From the NCBI GenBank assembly GCA_019321725.1, contig CM033120.1, positions 7,259,694 through 7,323,693 of the forward strand: a DNA stretch of 64,000 nucleotides, given 5' to 3'. The notes beneath the pieces are model-generated. The model did not search any database. It was not told the origin of the DNA and saw only the letters and a list, made by a program, of their open reading frames with translations. This DNA comes from Paulownia fortunei. Taxonomy: Eukaryota; Streptophyta; Magnoliopsida; Lamiales; Paulowniaceae. The position numbers were made by a program, and so were the translations under genes. Positions 10,773 to 23,045 of the stretch are shown one piece after another (within the stretch, counting starts at the first letter, position 1; every line of letters starts with the position of its first letter).

Positions 10773-12526
10773 TCCTCAGACTTGAGGCACGATGGTAGCC
10801 TTGTGTGCATCCTACAGCACTTTGATATATCTTCTGATTGCTTGACAATCACAAAGGGGGTATGTTGGGTGTTGCACTGGTGTGCATGGAGGTTTGTCAG
10901 TGGCCAACATAGAATTCGACACTTGTCTTTTTAAACAAGGGAATCTCATGTGTTTTCATAGTTCGTGATTCAAAGACCTTGACCAAGGCAGAATGAATTG
11001 TAATTCATCAAGAATCATTGGAACTTGAAATGGGATCACAACAATTGAATCATTTAGGGTTTCGACTTATAATCCATGCCTTAGATTCAATCAGGAGATT
11101 AGCTATCGAAAGGACCGTACGTGTATGGTACTCGCAACTGAAATAAGTTTACTCACTATTTCACCTAAGACTAGTTTGCCATGATTACTTGCTAGGTGTT
11201 TTCATGGATAGTGAGGTTCTTGGAATTAAGGAGTTGATTCCAACCGGATTAATTAATTGGATTAATTAATTAGAATAATTGTTATTCATAAGTTGCAAAT
11301 ATTGCAAACCCACTACTAGCTTAGTAGTGAACCTAAGAGGGTCACACATCTTTATGAAAAGTAACATTTTAAATTTTAAATTTTATCCAATGGTTGGAAA
11401 TTAATTAATTAATACTAATCAATTAATTAATTAAGGGTTCTATTTAATTTAATAGTTAAATTAAATTATTCAATAAAGTAATTGGATTATTTAATTGGAC
11501 CTAATTTGATTAGGAAGCCCAATTGGAGTAAATTAAATTAATCAATTGGATTGATTAAATTGGGATTGAATCAATTGAATTGAATTGGGGATTTTTGAGT
11601 CCAAGCCCAAAATAAATGTGGATCACTTAAGAAGCCCACTAAAGTATTAACAGAATAAATTAAATAAATATGATTTATTTAATTAACATATTTATAGATA
11701 AATAAATATAGTGACCAATTTTATAGGATAAAATAGGCCACTAAGATTTAATTTATGTATAAATATAATTATAGTATATATATATGATATATATCTATCT
11801 TGATATTATTTGAAGAGTTCAAATTAATATCAACAATGTATGTAGACAATTTTGATGATTAATGTAGTCTCAAATTAGTCCACATACAATAGAAGAGTAA
11901 AAAAAAAAAAGGAGTTTTTGGAAGATTTGGAATCCTTCCAAGATAAGGTTTTGAAGTAGTTCAAAATAGAAAAACTTTCCAAGAGTTGGAAAATGATTAA
12001 AATTTTTAGCCCTATATATATGAGGGATGAAAATTACATAATACAATTCAAAAATTTTGAGCAAAAATATTTTGTTTAAAGTCTTCTATTTTTACTCTTC
12101 AAGAAAAGAAAAGAAAGGAAAAGAAAATCAGTTTCTTGTTATTTTCTTCATATTATTGTTTCAAGAACTTAAATAATCAATCTTTATTGTTCTTGAAAAT
12201 ATACTCCAGTTCCAGATTAGTAAACAATTAAAAGGATACTAGCGAATCCTTTTGATTGGTGTTGCTTTCTGTATCGTGGACCTGATAGAGGAGAGACACT
12301 TGGATCCCTGCGAGTTCTGATAGTCCAGGATAAGCAATTGATTGCTTCATTCCCTATAACAACCGGAGTGCACGAAAGGTATAATCCGATTTTATATTTA
12401 TTTATATATTCACTTGAATAAACGCGATCGTTAAAATCGCTCTCGAATCAAAGGGGTTAAATTTATGTTTGATAAAAATTTAAATTTTCCGCTGCGTATA
12501 CCCCTGCGATTATAGCGAACCCAACA
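10698..12526 (+). repeat. Element I 3' LTR, 5'-truncated
   Basis: It aligns base for base from GCCCGCAAGAAATTC with 4332 onward in the 5' LTR and ends CGAACCCAACA. The first ~401 bp of the LTR (U3 start) are missing, joined directly to the RT coding region. A TATATATAT motif is kept near 12010. The two LTRs differ by scattered substitutions and a 4-bp change in a TA run. Confidence 0.92.
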
Positions 12527-12531
12527 ATTAG
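12527..12531 (+). repeat. Target-site duplication of copia I (right)
   Basis: ATTAG, a perfect copy of 3926-3930, directly after the CCCAACA end of element I. Confidence 0.93.
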
Positions 12532-14328
12532 TACATGTATGTGGTGCTTGTTATGGAACAAGTACACTCAACAGGCCCACTGGAAATTCTTAATTGGAAA
12601 TGTTGTTGTCGAAATAAGAATTCCATGTTACTATAGTACACGATTAGTACTTAGACTTGAGGTACCATGGTAGCCTTGTACATCTTGTGTTCCTTTTTGA
12701 TGTATCTTCTGATTGCCTGAAAATCACAAAGAGGGGTACATTAGATTTTTCATTGAAATGTACGGAGGTTAATGAGTAGCCAACAAAGGATCCATCACTT
12801 TTCTAGCAAGTGAATCTCCTGTGTTTTCATAGTTTATGACTCAGAAGTCCTCGGCCAAGGCGGGATGAATGTTAGACGAGGGTTTTCTATTTATTCATCA
12901 TGAGTCATTGAAACTTGAAATAGAACCATAGTTATTAAGCAATTAGGGTTTTTACTATTAATCCATGCCCTAGACTCAATTAGGAGATTAGTTCATGGAA
13001 GCACCTTACGTGTATGATACTTGTAACTGAAATAGGCTCACTCGCTATTTCACCTAAGTTTAGGTAGTCATCATACAATTGTTAGGTATTTTCCATGACT
13101 TCTGAGGTTGTTGAAATTAAGGAATTACTTTCAAGCGGATTAATTAATTGAAATAATTATTATTCATAAGTTGCAAACGTTGCAAGCCCGTTGCTAGCTT
13201 GGTTATGAACTAAAGGGTTACAGACAATTTGAGATAGAACATTTCTAACTTAGGAATTGATTCAAAGAGTTGGATCTAATTAATTTATGAAGATTAATTA
13301 ATTGAGGCTTAAATTAATTTAATGAGTTGAACTAATTATTTAATTAAATTAGTTTGATTATTTAATTGGATCTAATAAGATTAGGAAGTCTAATTAGAGT
13401 GAAACAATTATTTGATTAGATCAAATTAATTGAGTAGACCATAAATAAATTTAATTATTAAATTAATTTACTCAATTAAATAATTAAATAATTAAATTAT
13501 TTAATTGGGCATAATATGATTAGGTGGGCTAGATGGAATTAATTTAATTGAGTTTGGGCTGAAACAATTAATTAAATTAATTATAGAATTTATTTTAAAT
13601 CGAAGTCCAATTCAATAAGGCCGTAGGAGAGGCCCACGTGGGTTGTTGAAAAAGGATGGAAACTCAAAAATTTGAAATTCTTGAAATACTCTAAATATCT
13701 TTGGAAGATAAGAGAAAAAGGAGGAAATTTTGGGAGATTTGGAATCAACCAAAATCCTTCTAACCAATTAAAAGGAGATGGACTCTTTGAATTTTTCAGT
13801 CCCGCTATAAAAGCTATAGGGCCGAAAATTCTAGGTGAATTTTACTCTCCAATTTTCGTTCATCATAGAAATTAGAGGGAGAAATTTGTTTTTTTCTTCC
13901 ATCCTTTATTCTACCAAAATTCCATCTTTTTGTTTAAGTATTAATTCTTTTACCATAAGTTGATAACAAGAATTAATATTCACCATATTCACTCCATTAA
14001 CTAGGTTAGTATAAGAATACGGATTGCTAGCGGAGTTTGGATTCCGTGTTCCTGCTCAATATGTGAACTTCTTTAGAGGGGATATGTTTCGATCCCTATG
14101 AACCAAAATTCAAAAAGGGGCGAGCAATCAATTACATCAAACCCTACGATAACCAGAGTGCATAAAGGTATAAATCCATGTTTTAATTTATTTTTACACA
14201 ACCATTGAAAATTGCGAGATCATTAAAAATCACATCGGATCCGAGGTACTACGATAATTGTTGTGGCATATTATTTTTTATTTTTTATTTTTTCGCTACG
14301 TATACCCCGGGATTAGGCAAACCCAACA
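12532..14328 (+). repeat. Element B 5' LTR, right piece
   Basis: It continues the family-2 LTR from 3930. TATGGAACAAGTACACTCA here matches 19930 onward in the 3' LTR, and the end ACCCAACA lies directly before the primer site. A clean TATA box, TATAAAAG (13806-13813), is followed by GCTATAGGGCCGAAAATTC, probably the LTR promoter. Confidence 0.88.
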
Positions 14329-14347
14329 GTGGTATCAAAGCCATGGT
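14329..14347 (+). other. Primer-binding site (initiator-Met tRNA), element B
   Basis: GTGGTATCAAAGCCATGGT follows the LTR end. It differs from the element I site by a few bases and fits plant initiator tRNA-Met. Confidence 0.9.
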
Positions 14348-15764
14348 TTGTGTAATTCCACTTGGATTTAATTTATGCCTGTGAATTTAATTATTGAATT
14401 TTGATTATGATAAAATTATTTTACAATTTATTTAATTGTTAAACAAAATATGTGTAATTAAATTCGATTCAAATGGAGAAGAAAAACACATGGCACGACC
14501 GCGTTCAGCAGCACACGCACATTCTCATTGTGTTGAATAGTAAAATTCAAAATTTTAGAATGTTAATTAAATTATTAATTTTAGTTTCTTGAAAAATGGG
14601 TTTTTGTAAAAAATCAAGATTTTATCCTAGGTCATGAAATTACAATTTAAATAGATGGTAAATTTACATGTTTTAATAAATTGATGTATTTATTATTATG
14701 TATGGGATGATCATGGAGCCTTTTGGACCAATGTGATTGGATTTACTTATCTTTGGATTTTTTAAATGAGCCCTACGATCTCTTATTCTTTTCTTGTATG
14801 TACTTTATATTTTTGAAATGAGAGTAGAATAGGGTGAGGTTTTTTCTTTTTTGTTTTTAGTGAAGAAGAATGAGGACCAAGACGAAGAATCAAGAGAAGG
14901 CTCATGAATGTATGAGATATATATTCATGTAATAGAAATTAGTTTTTAATTCCATTTTATATTCTTAGATTGACCTAAATTCATTTTTGGCTCAAATGGA
15001 TCGCATAGGATTGGCCTATGATCATCCAGATTATGTATATATTAGATGCATGTGTAGGGTTTATTTAATATTTTCAAATGATATGTTTGCCATCAATTGA
15101 ATGCAAACATATTAAATAAACTCAAATTAAAAATGATGAGGTCTTGGTTAAAATAAATAACCTTACTTGAATTAAAATCAAGTAAAGAAAATTTTAAATT
15201 TCGATTTCAAACAAATATGGATAAAATTGGGTTGGACCCAATAATCCATGCCTACCATCAAAAGTAGTTGACATGATGATGCTACCTTACTTTGTCATTG
15301 GTCATGAGTCGTAGAATAACTTTATAATGGAAAGTTGTGATCTATGCATGGCGATGCCTATAGGATAGACCTATCCCTATGTTAGCCATGAGTCATGGAA
15401 CATTTTAATGCTCCATCTACATGGAGATTTAATGGGTCTTGCTTGACATTTAGTACCAGAGCCCATAAAATTGGTGTATATGGTAACGAGTAAGGTAAAA
15501 ATTTTGAGGGTTGTATGGAGATGCAATCGTTAAAAGTTAACTACCTTTCGATGTGTTTTATGGGCTCATAAAATTAGGGCATACGATATATGATTGGGCC
15601 TCAAGCCCACTAGAAAATAAGATTTCTCGAATTGCCATTAGGGGTAATAGAATTCGAATAAAATAGTTGGAGATATTTATTACTAAAAACCATGTTATAA
15701 ATGAATATGTTTTGAAGGTATGCTAATTTTATGCCTCGTTTAAATTTTCGTAGATTGTCTATAA
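14348..15764 (+). other. Element B untranslated leader
   Basis: A 1.4-kb AT-rich leader homologous to that of element I but diverged. In place of the large GC block it has only a short GC-richer patch near 14495-14530. The TGTATGGGATGATCATGGAGCC motif is at 14699 and CTCATAAAATTAGGGC-like words lie near 15565. No gene is seen. Confidence 0.65.
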
Positions 15765-18700
15765 ATGGCTAAAAATCAACTTGCATCTATCTTAGAAGCT
15801 AATAAATTAATTGGTCCCAACTATATCGATTGGTTGAGGAACCTTCAGATTATTCTACAGTCCAAAAAGAGGGTTTACATACTTGATGTAATCCCACCGC
15901 CGGCCGAGCTGGTGGATGCCATTGGAGGAGCTTGCGGATTATCACAAGCTAGTTGGTGATGATCTCCAAGCACAATGCTAAATGATAGCATCTGTCAAAT
16001 AAGTTGCTGAGGCAACACGAGGTACATGCACATGCACATGCACATGATATCAATGTTTACCTACAAGAGTTGTATGGTGAACACACTAGGGATGCGAGAT
16101 ATCAGATCTCAAAGGAGCTTTTCAGGACTGTATGACATAGGGCTCTTCAGTCCATGATCATAGATTGAAGACGATAGGCCTGATTGAATGGGTCGAGTCA
16201 CTTGGAGTCGTTATGGAGAACGAGCTCTATTTGGACCTCATCCTGTAATCTTCGCCTCCATCTTTGGACCTCATCCTACAGTCTTTACCTCCATCATTTA
16301 ACTCATTCATTGTCAACTTCAACCTACATAAGATGGAAACTAGCCTTGCTGAACTGGTTAACATGTAAAAGATGGCTAAGTCCACTATGAAAAAGGACAA
16401 GCCGATTATGCTTGTTGGATCCTAATCCAACTCAAAGGCTGCAAAGCCCAAGAGAAAAAAAGGGAGAGGAAAGTGTTCTTCAAAGTCTAAAGGCATGAAG
16501 CCAACATGTGGCAAACTTGGGCATTGAAAGAGGAACTTCAAGGAGTACCTTGCGACCCTGAAAAGTTCGAGTAGTTATTTTGTTGAAGTTAACTTATCAA
16601 TTAACGATGCTTCTTAGGTATTACATACCAGATATGGATCTCATCTATGCAATGATTTTCAAGTGATGGTAAGAAACAGAAAGCTAAGTAGAGAAGAGAC
16701 AGTCCTACGGCTGGGGAATGGAGTAAAGGTTGCTGCATTAGTCACAGAAAGTGTGAACTTATCTTTAGGAAATAGAGTAGTTTTTGTCTATATATTCTAG
16801 AGATGGTTAACATTGTCTCTATTCCTATTTTGGATGGAGAAGGTTTTACTTTTTCAGTAAAACATGGAAGTTGTTCCATTTTTAGAGATTCCATTTTGAT
16901 TACCTCTAGCATATTAATGACTAGTTTATATTCTATTATTCTCCATAACTCTTTTTTCCACATTCAACAAATAAAAGAAAATTAGATAAGCATAGTTCTC
17001 AAGTCTTATGATATGCTAGATTAGGTCACATCTCTAAGAAAAGAATTCATAAGTTGGCAAAATTATTTGATCTTTCGAAAGAGCAAGGAATGTCAACATG
17101 TGAGTCATGTCTCAAGAGAAAGATGACCAAATCACCGTTTATTGGACAAGTGAAGCGAGTTAAAATCTATTAAATTTGATCCATTTGGATGTATGTGTGC
17201 CACTAAGTATTAGTGCTCATGGTAGCTATCATTACTTCATAAACATTAATGACGATTATTATAGGTATGGTTATGTTTACCTTATGAGGGACAAGTCTAA
17301 AAATTTTGAAAAGTTTAAAGAATTCAGATGCGAGGTGGAGAAATAAATTGAGCGAAGTATCAAGGCTCTTCGATCAGATTAAAGAGGTGAATACTTAAGC
17401 ATAGAGTTTCTTGATTATCTAAAAAAGAATGGGATTCTCTCTCAGTGGACCCTTCTTGCTACTCCTTAACTCAATGAAGTTGTAGAGCATAGGAACCGAA
17501 CCTTGTTAGACATAGTTCGATCAATGATTAGTTTCACTAGACTTCCTCTTTTATTCTAGGGCTATGATCTAAAATTAGCAGTATATCTATTAAATAGAGT
17601 GCCATCAAAGTTGGTGCCCAAAACACCATATGAGATGTGGTGTGGGAAACCACCCTCTTATAAGTACCTTAATGTATGGGGGTATGCTGCTTACATGAAG
17701 CAGTAAGTAGGAGATAAATTAGATATGAGATCTAGTTTTCTAAGTTCATGGGGTATCCAAAAGAATTCATTGGATAATATTTCTACAACTTCTTAGAACA
17801 AAAGGCATTTGTTTTAAGGAATGTCACCTCCTTAAAAGAGGATTTTCTATTGGATAGAAATGGAAAAGTCGTGGAACTTGAAGAAATTCAAGAACCATAG
17901 AGCCTCCCAACAGATACAGTAATGGTTCAACTAGCTAAAGTTGGACCTTCAGACACACAACCTCCTAGGAGATACCAAAGAATCTCAAAGCCATATGTGA
18001 GGTAAGGCTTTTTATTAGAGAACAACAATGAAGATCTCCACTTTGATAGTAATCCAAGGACTTCTAGAGAAGCAAGATATCGACTCAGGAAGTTGGTAAG
18101 ATGCCATGCAATCTGAGAAGAACTCCAAGAAAATATGGACCTTTGTCGACCCACAACAAGGAATAGTTTCCATGGCTAAAAATGGGTCTACAAGCAAAAG
18201 TTTGGAATAAATAGAAAGGTAGTGACCTACAGAGCATGACTGGTCATAAAAGATTATACTCAGAAGCAAGAAATTGATTATGAGGAAACTATTTTGCCAG
18301 TAGGGATGCTTAAATCCATTTAGATATTGCTAGTCATATCAGCATATTATGACTATGTAATATAACAGATGGATGTGAAGACCACTTTTCTTAATGGAAA
18401 CATTAAGGAAGAGATCTATATAAGGCAGCCAGAAGGCTTTATATCCAGAAAGAGTGAACAAAAGGTTCGCAAACTCTAGAGATCTATTTATGGACTCAAG
18501 TAGGCTTACTGAAGCTAGAATATCCAGTTTGATAAGGTAATCAAACCATTTGTTTTCCACAAAAACCCAAATAAGCCATGTGTCTACAAGAAGGTTAATG
18601 GGGGTGCAGTGACACTTATTGTGTTGTACATTGACGATATCCTACTTATTAGGAATGATATAGGGATGCTGCAGTCAAATAAGACTTGGTTGTCTAACCA

Positions 18701-19585
18701 GTTCTTCATGAAGGATTGGGAGAAGCCTCTTTTATTCTTGGAATAAAGATCTATAGAGATAGGTCTAGAAGGATGATCGGACTATCCAAATCCTTATATA
18801 TAGACAAAATGCTAAAGAGGTTTAGCATGAAGGAATCTAAATGATGATTCTTTCTAATGATTCATGGTATTTCTCTCTTAAGGTTATGTCTCCTAAAACT
18901 CTTGAGGAGAGAGAAAGCATGACCTGCATACCCTATGTAATGTATGGTATACTATGTACGAGGCTTGATGTTGCATATGCTCTAAGTTTTATAAGCAAAT
19001 ATGAGTCCAATCCAGGTGAAGAATAATGGAATGCTGTAAAATGATCAACTGAAGAAGAACTAAGGATATATTTCTTGTATACGGCTCTGGAAAAGTGAAA
19101 CCAGAAGGCTACACTGATTCTAGTTTTAATCTAATAGAGATGACATAAAGTCTATGTTTGGATACGTATTCACCACAAATGGTGGTGTGGTCAGCTGAAA
19201 GAGTTCTAAATAGGAGATGACTGCAGATTCTACCACCAAAGTTGAATATATTGCTGCATGTGATGCAACAAAAGAAGTTATTTTGATGAGGAACTTCATC
19301 CAAGAGTTCAGTATGGTTCCATCCATTGTTGATCCTATACTGATATATTATGATAACAATGGAGCTATTGTACAAGAAAATGAGTTAAGATCTCACCAAA
19401 GATCCAAACACATCAAGAGGCGATACCATCTGATTAGAGAGATCAATGGTAGAGACGATGTTATAGTGGATAGAGTTGCTTCGATAGAAAATATAGCAGA
19501 CCCACTAACCAAAGCCCTAGCGCAGAAGGTATTCGACGGACATCTTGAGAAGATAGGCCTAAAGTACATGGGCAGTTGGCACTAG
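15765..19585 (+). pseudogene. Element B gag-pol polyprotein, heavily decayed
   Basis: It starts with Met-Ala-Lys-Asn-Gln and an intact gag N-terminus (NYIDWLRNLQIILQS). Many stops and frameshifts follow. Traces in order: a His-Ala repeat (16022-16047), a zinc knuckle remnant near 16500, a decayed protease near 16615, pre-integrase near 17000, integrase 17150-17560 (NGILSQWT kept), RT 18100-18720 (decayed VDD region near 18630) and RNase H. The last 122 codons (19217-19585) are open and well kept, with the copia RNase H end: AEYIAACDATKE-like, SKHIKRRYH and an ADPLTKAL-type motif. It stops just before the PPT. It also has a 33-bp tandem duplication at 16231-16296. Confidence 0.88.
16022..16047 (+). 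repeat. (CATGCA)n codon repeat in gag of element B
   Basis: In the gag frame this reads alternating His-Ala (four His). Element D carries the same site with three His (minus strand, near 53478). Element I has ordinary, non-repetitive codons at the matching place. Confidence 0.8.
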
Positions 19586-19599
19586 GGTAAGTGGGTGAT
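19586..19599 (+). other. Polypurine tract region, element B
   Basis: GGTAAGTGGGTGAT directly before the TGTTAGAGTAG start of the 3' LTR. Element D has the cleaner form AAAGTGGGAGAT at the same place. This is the plus-strand primer site. Confidence 0.75.
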
Positions 19600-20807
19600 T
19601 GTTAGAGTAGTGCCCGACGCACCAATCAGATTAGATGTCTTTTATATTCTTATATTTGAAAAAAAATCTTTTTCAAATCATATTAATAAAATAGGTAATT
19701 ATTTTAATCTTTGATTGCATATAGTAATTAGATAAAGCCCCTAGACCAAACTTAGATATGGGACATGTTTTATGGTGATCATGGAATATAACTCTATGGC
19801 TTTGGTCTTAAATTAGTTTTGAGTCGAGGGCTTTTTAAGATAGGACATCAAATAGCCCAATAGGCTCACACATACGATGCATGCTCGTATGAGGAGGATA
19901 TCTCGTTCCATGAACTGTGGCTACTTATTATGGAACAAGTGCACTGAATAGGCCCACTGAAAATTCTTAATTGGAAATGTTGTTTGTCGAAATCAGATTT
20001 TTTATGTTACGATAGTACACGATTAGTCCTTAGATTGAGGTCCCATGGCAGCCTTGTGATTGTCATGTTCCATCTTGATGTATCTTCTGATTGCTTGACA
20101 ATCACAAATGGGGTACGTTGGATGTTTCATTAACACGTACAAAGGTTAATGAGTAGCCAACAAAGGATCCATCACTTGTCTGGCAGAACAAGTGAATCTC
20201 CTATGTTTTTATAGTTCATGATTCAGAAGTCCTTGGCCAAGGCAGGATGCATGTTAGACGAGGGTTTTTTTTCTATTCGTATGAGTCATTAAAACTTGAA
20301 ATTAAATCATAGTTATTGAGCAAGTAGGCTTTCAACTGTTAACCCATGTCCTAAACTCAATCCGGAGATTAGTTGACGAAAGGACCTTATGTGTATGACA
20401 TTTATAATTAAAATAGGTTCACTCGCTATTTTACCTTAGTCTAGATAGTCATAATACACTTGCTAGGTGTTTCCCATAACTTGTGAGGTTATTGAAATTA
20501 AGGAGTTAGTTTCAAGCAGATTAATTAGATTAATTAATCAGAATAATTATTATTCTTAAGTTGTAAATGTTGCAAGTTTCACTACTAGCTTAATTATGAA
20601 TCTAAAGGGTTGCACATAATTTGAGATGGAACATTTCTAAGTTAGAAATTGATGCAAGGAGTTGGATCCAATTAATTATGGAGATTAATTAATTGAGGCT
20701 TAAATTAATTCAATTAGTTGAATTAAATATTTAATTAAATAATTAGATTATTTAATTAAACCTAATAGGATTAGGAAACCCATATGGAGTGAAATAATAT
20801 TTGATTG
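19600..20807 (+). repeat. Element B 3' LTR, left piece
   Basis: It starts TGTTAGAGTAGTGCCC and aligns with 3587-3930 and 12532 to about 13415. The match stops after ATATTTGATT, where Athila-type element F is inserted, and resumes at 30871. The last five bases (GATTG) are the left TSD of F. Confidence 0.88.
20803..20807 (+). repeat. Target-site duplication of element F (left)
   Basis: GATTG, repeated at 30871-30875. Joining the flanks with one copy restores the LTR order seen at 13405-13440 (TTTGATTAGATCAAATTAA). Confidence 0.9.
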
Positions 20808-22208
20808 TGATAAGTGAACCTAATTGAACCTAATAGGATTAGCCAAATTTAGTTTTTATTATAGCATAAAATTCATCCAAGTGGTTGCACAAAATGGATC
20901 ACCAAATTTCGGATCAGAGTTCAGCTCACTATTGACTTATTTGACCAATTGGGTTATATCTCTTAAGTCCAAATTTATTTTAGGTTGAAATTTGGATATG
21001 TTATATGAAAGAGGTAAATAAACAAGTTTTTTGAAGACAAGATGGTGAGAAAATGTGTCAAAATGGTAAAAACATAGGCTACAATTTGCTACTGCTGTTA
21101 AAGGATGGCTCTTGGACATAATTCGGTAATTTGGCCATATCTCCTTCATCTAACAGCCAAATTTGATAAATAATATATGAAAATATATCAGCACCAAAAG
21201 GTCTACAATTTTTGTTCTACTCATCATTAAAATCTAGATGTATCTGACCTAAAAATATAATTCAATTCGGTAGATGAGGACTTGGTGTAACAACTTACCA
21301 ACTTTTGGCAACCAGCATACCACTTGATTAACTCTCCATTATTTATTTGGCCTCTAGCTTACTCCAAATACTATAAATAGGCCATGTATTAAGCTTGTAG
21401 GAGGGGGGGTAGAGGGTTTCTTTGGGTTAAGTTTTCTAGTATGTATGTTTTTTAGTAATGTAAGTTTTCTAGTAGTAATAGAAATGCATTCTCTAGTTTC
21501 TCTTCTATTTTTAGTCTTTTGTACTTTTATTATGTCTTTCTCAATTTCATTTTGCTGATGAAAAAATGTGACCTTTTGATGGAGGAAGAGCAATGGTTAT
21601 AAGGGTAGAATATGTTTAAGTATGTTGTATTATTATTTTGTGTTTTGATCTAAACCTTACTTGTTTTGTGGTGATTCTTGATTTATGCATCTCCAATGGA
21701 ACAACAAATACTTGGGTTCATTTAGCTTATTGTACGATTTTACCCCACCGACTGCCAATGTGAAATCTTGATTTGTTGTTGACAAAAGTGTGCATAAATG
21801 CTTGATCCCATAAATAAGTATTGGTGATAAGAGATAGTTTGCAACAGTAAGACGATATCATGATTACCTTATTGAATGAGTTATTTGATAATATCTTCCC
21901 ATTGGAACCTTCCTTATGTATGGACTCTAATAGTGGCATTTAAAAGAGGTAAAAAGAATAAATAACTGATTCTCTATTCAAAACTCAAGAGTGGATCCCT
22001 AATCCTCAATACTTTTATTACTTTGATTTTTCTTTAGTTATATAATACATTAATTATTTATATATTTTAATTCATATAAATCCTATTTTTTTTAGAATTA
22101 TAATCATGAATTCTTCAAGCAACTTCCCTGTGAATCGACCTCAGACTCACGAGAAATTTATTATTTAATATAATCTGCACTTGGGTTTACAACCTTAAAG
22201 TTGTAGCA
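20808..22208 (+). repeat. Element F 5' LTR (with an internal deletion)
   Basis: It starts TGATAAGTG and ends GTTGTAGCA. Compared with the 1,601-bp 3' LTR it lacks about 250 bp after the first nine bases; a short filler copied from the flanking LTR lies there (20816-20842). The TATA box TATAAATA is at 21372-21379, 5' of a G-rich AGGGGGGG run. Confidence 0.88.
21372..21379 (+). promoter_or_regulatory. Putative TATA box of element F LTR
   Basis: TATAAATA within CTATAAATAGGCCATGT. The same motif lies in the 3' LTR at 30051-30058. It is the likely core promoter, supported only by motif and conservation between the two LTRs. Confidence 0.55.
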
Positions 22209-22214
22209 AGTTTT

Positions 22215-22232
22215 TGGCGCCGCTGCCGAGGA
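22215..22232 (+). other. Primer-binding site (tRNA-Asp type), element F
   Basis: TGGCGCCGCTGCCGAGGA, six bases after the LTR end. It matches the Athila-type consensus TGGCGCCGTTGCCGGGGA at 16 of 18 positions. Confidence 0.88.
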
Positions 22233-22406
22233 AAGCAAGGTAAGTATTCAGATTTATTAATTTTTCCTTTTTAAATATAGTTTATTTATTTTCTTTATGG
22301 ATATATAGTTATATAGTATTGTAGTCATAATTCTCGGCGTTTAGTTAGAAATAATTTTGAAACCTTGTTTGAAAATTTGTTTAAATCATCTCCACATACT
22401 TCCACC

Positions 22407-23045
22407 ATGGCTGAAAATCAAAGTGTCTAGGATGAAAATGAGAATCAATAGGTGCGTTGTGTTATTATTTGAAACCTCCTCGAAATTCTTTTTCTTTTTG
22501 TTTCATTTTTCCTCCCAATGCAAATAACTTTTGATTTAAGCTAGGTACGATTCCTTTACTTCTTAATTTCCATGGTTTAGACTCTTAAAGCCCTTATTTG
22601 AATTTAAAAGAATTTGATGAAGTGTGTGCCACTTTTGATGATCAAACTTGCACAAATGAGATTGTTTAGCTCAAATTATTTCCTTTTTCTTTAAAAGATA
22701 AAGCAAAAACTTAGCTTAATTCTTTAAAACCTAGGTCAATTGGCACTTGGCAAGAAATGCAACCTAAATTTTTAAAAAAATTCTTTACGACTCATAAAAT
22801 CAATGCTTTGAAAAAACAAATTCAAATTTTTTCTTAAAATTCTAACGAAGTTTTCTTTCGATGTTGGGAAAGATTTAAAAATTTGTTGAAATCATGCCCA
22901 TATCATGGTTTTGAAAAATAACACTTAATTAGTTTCTTTTATGAAGGTTTAACTCCTGAAACAAAATAATTTGTTGAAACAATGTCTAATGGTGAGTTTC
23001 TTGATAAAGAACCTGATGAAGCCCTAGAATATCTAGATCATTAAA
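22407..23045 (+). pseudogene. Element F gag, broken
   Basis: It starts at ATG 22407 (Met-Ala-Glu-Asn-Gln) with a TAG eight codons in (22428), then further stops and shifts. Conserved parts of the retrotransposon gag domain are readable at about 22610-23000: an FDEVCATFDDQTC-like region, LFPFSLKDKAKT, CWERFKNLL, CPYHGFEK and FYEGLTPETK. It has the layout of Athila/Tat capsids. No zinc knuckle follows before the pre-RT linker, so the gag end and protease look deleted. Confidence 0.82.

Larger units (their letters stand above)
3931..12526 (+). mobile_element. Copia element I (family 1), young, 3'-truncated internally
   Basis: Ty1/copia element with a 2,233-bp 5' LTR, primer site, leader, one long gag-pol frame and a partial 3' LTR. 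It lies in the 5' LTR of element B with a perfect 5-bp TSD (ATTAG). A deletion fuses the RT region to the middle of the 3' LTR at 10698. This removes RNase H, the polypurine tract and about the first 400 bp of the 3' LTR. The shared 1.83 kb of the two LTRs differs at roughly 2-3% of sites by eye. This is the youngest LTR element in the window. Copia family is certain; lineage (Tork/Angela-like?) is only a guess from the long LTRs. Confidence 0.93.
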
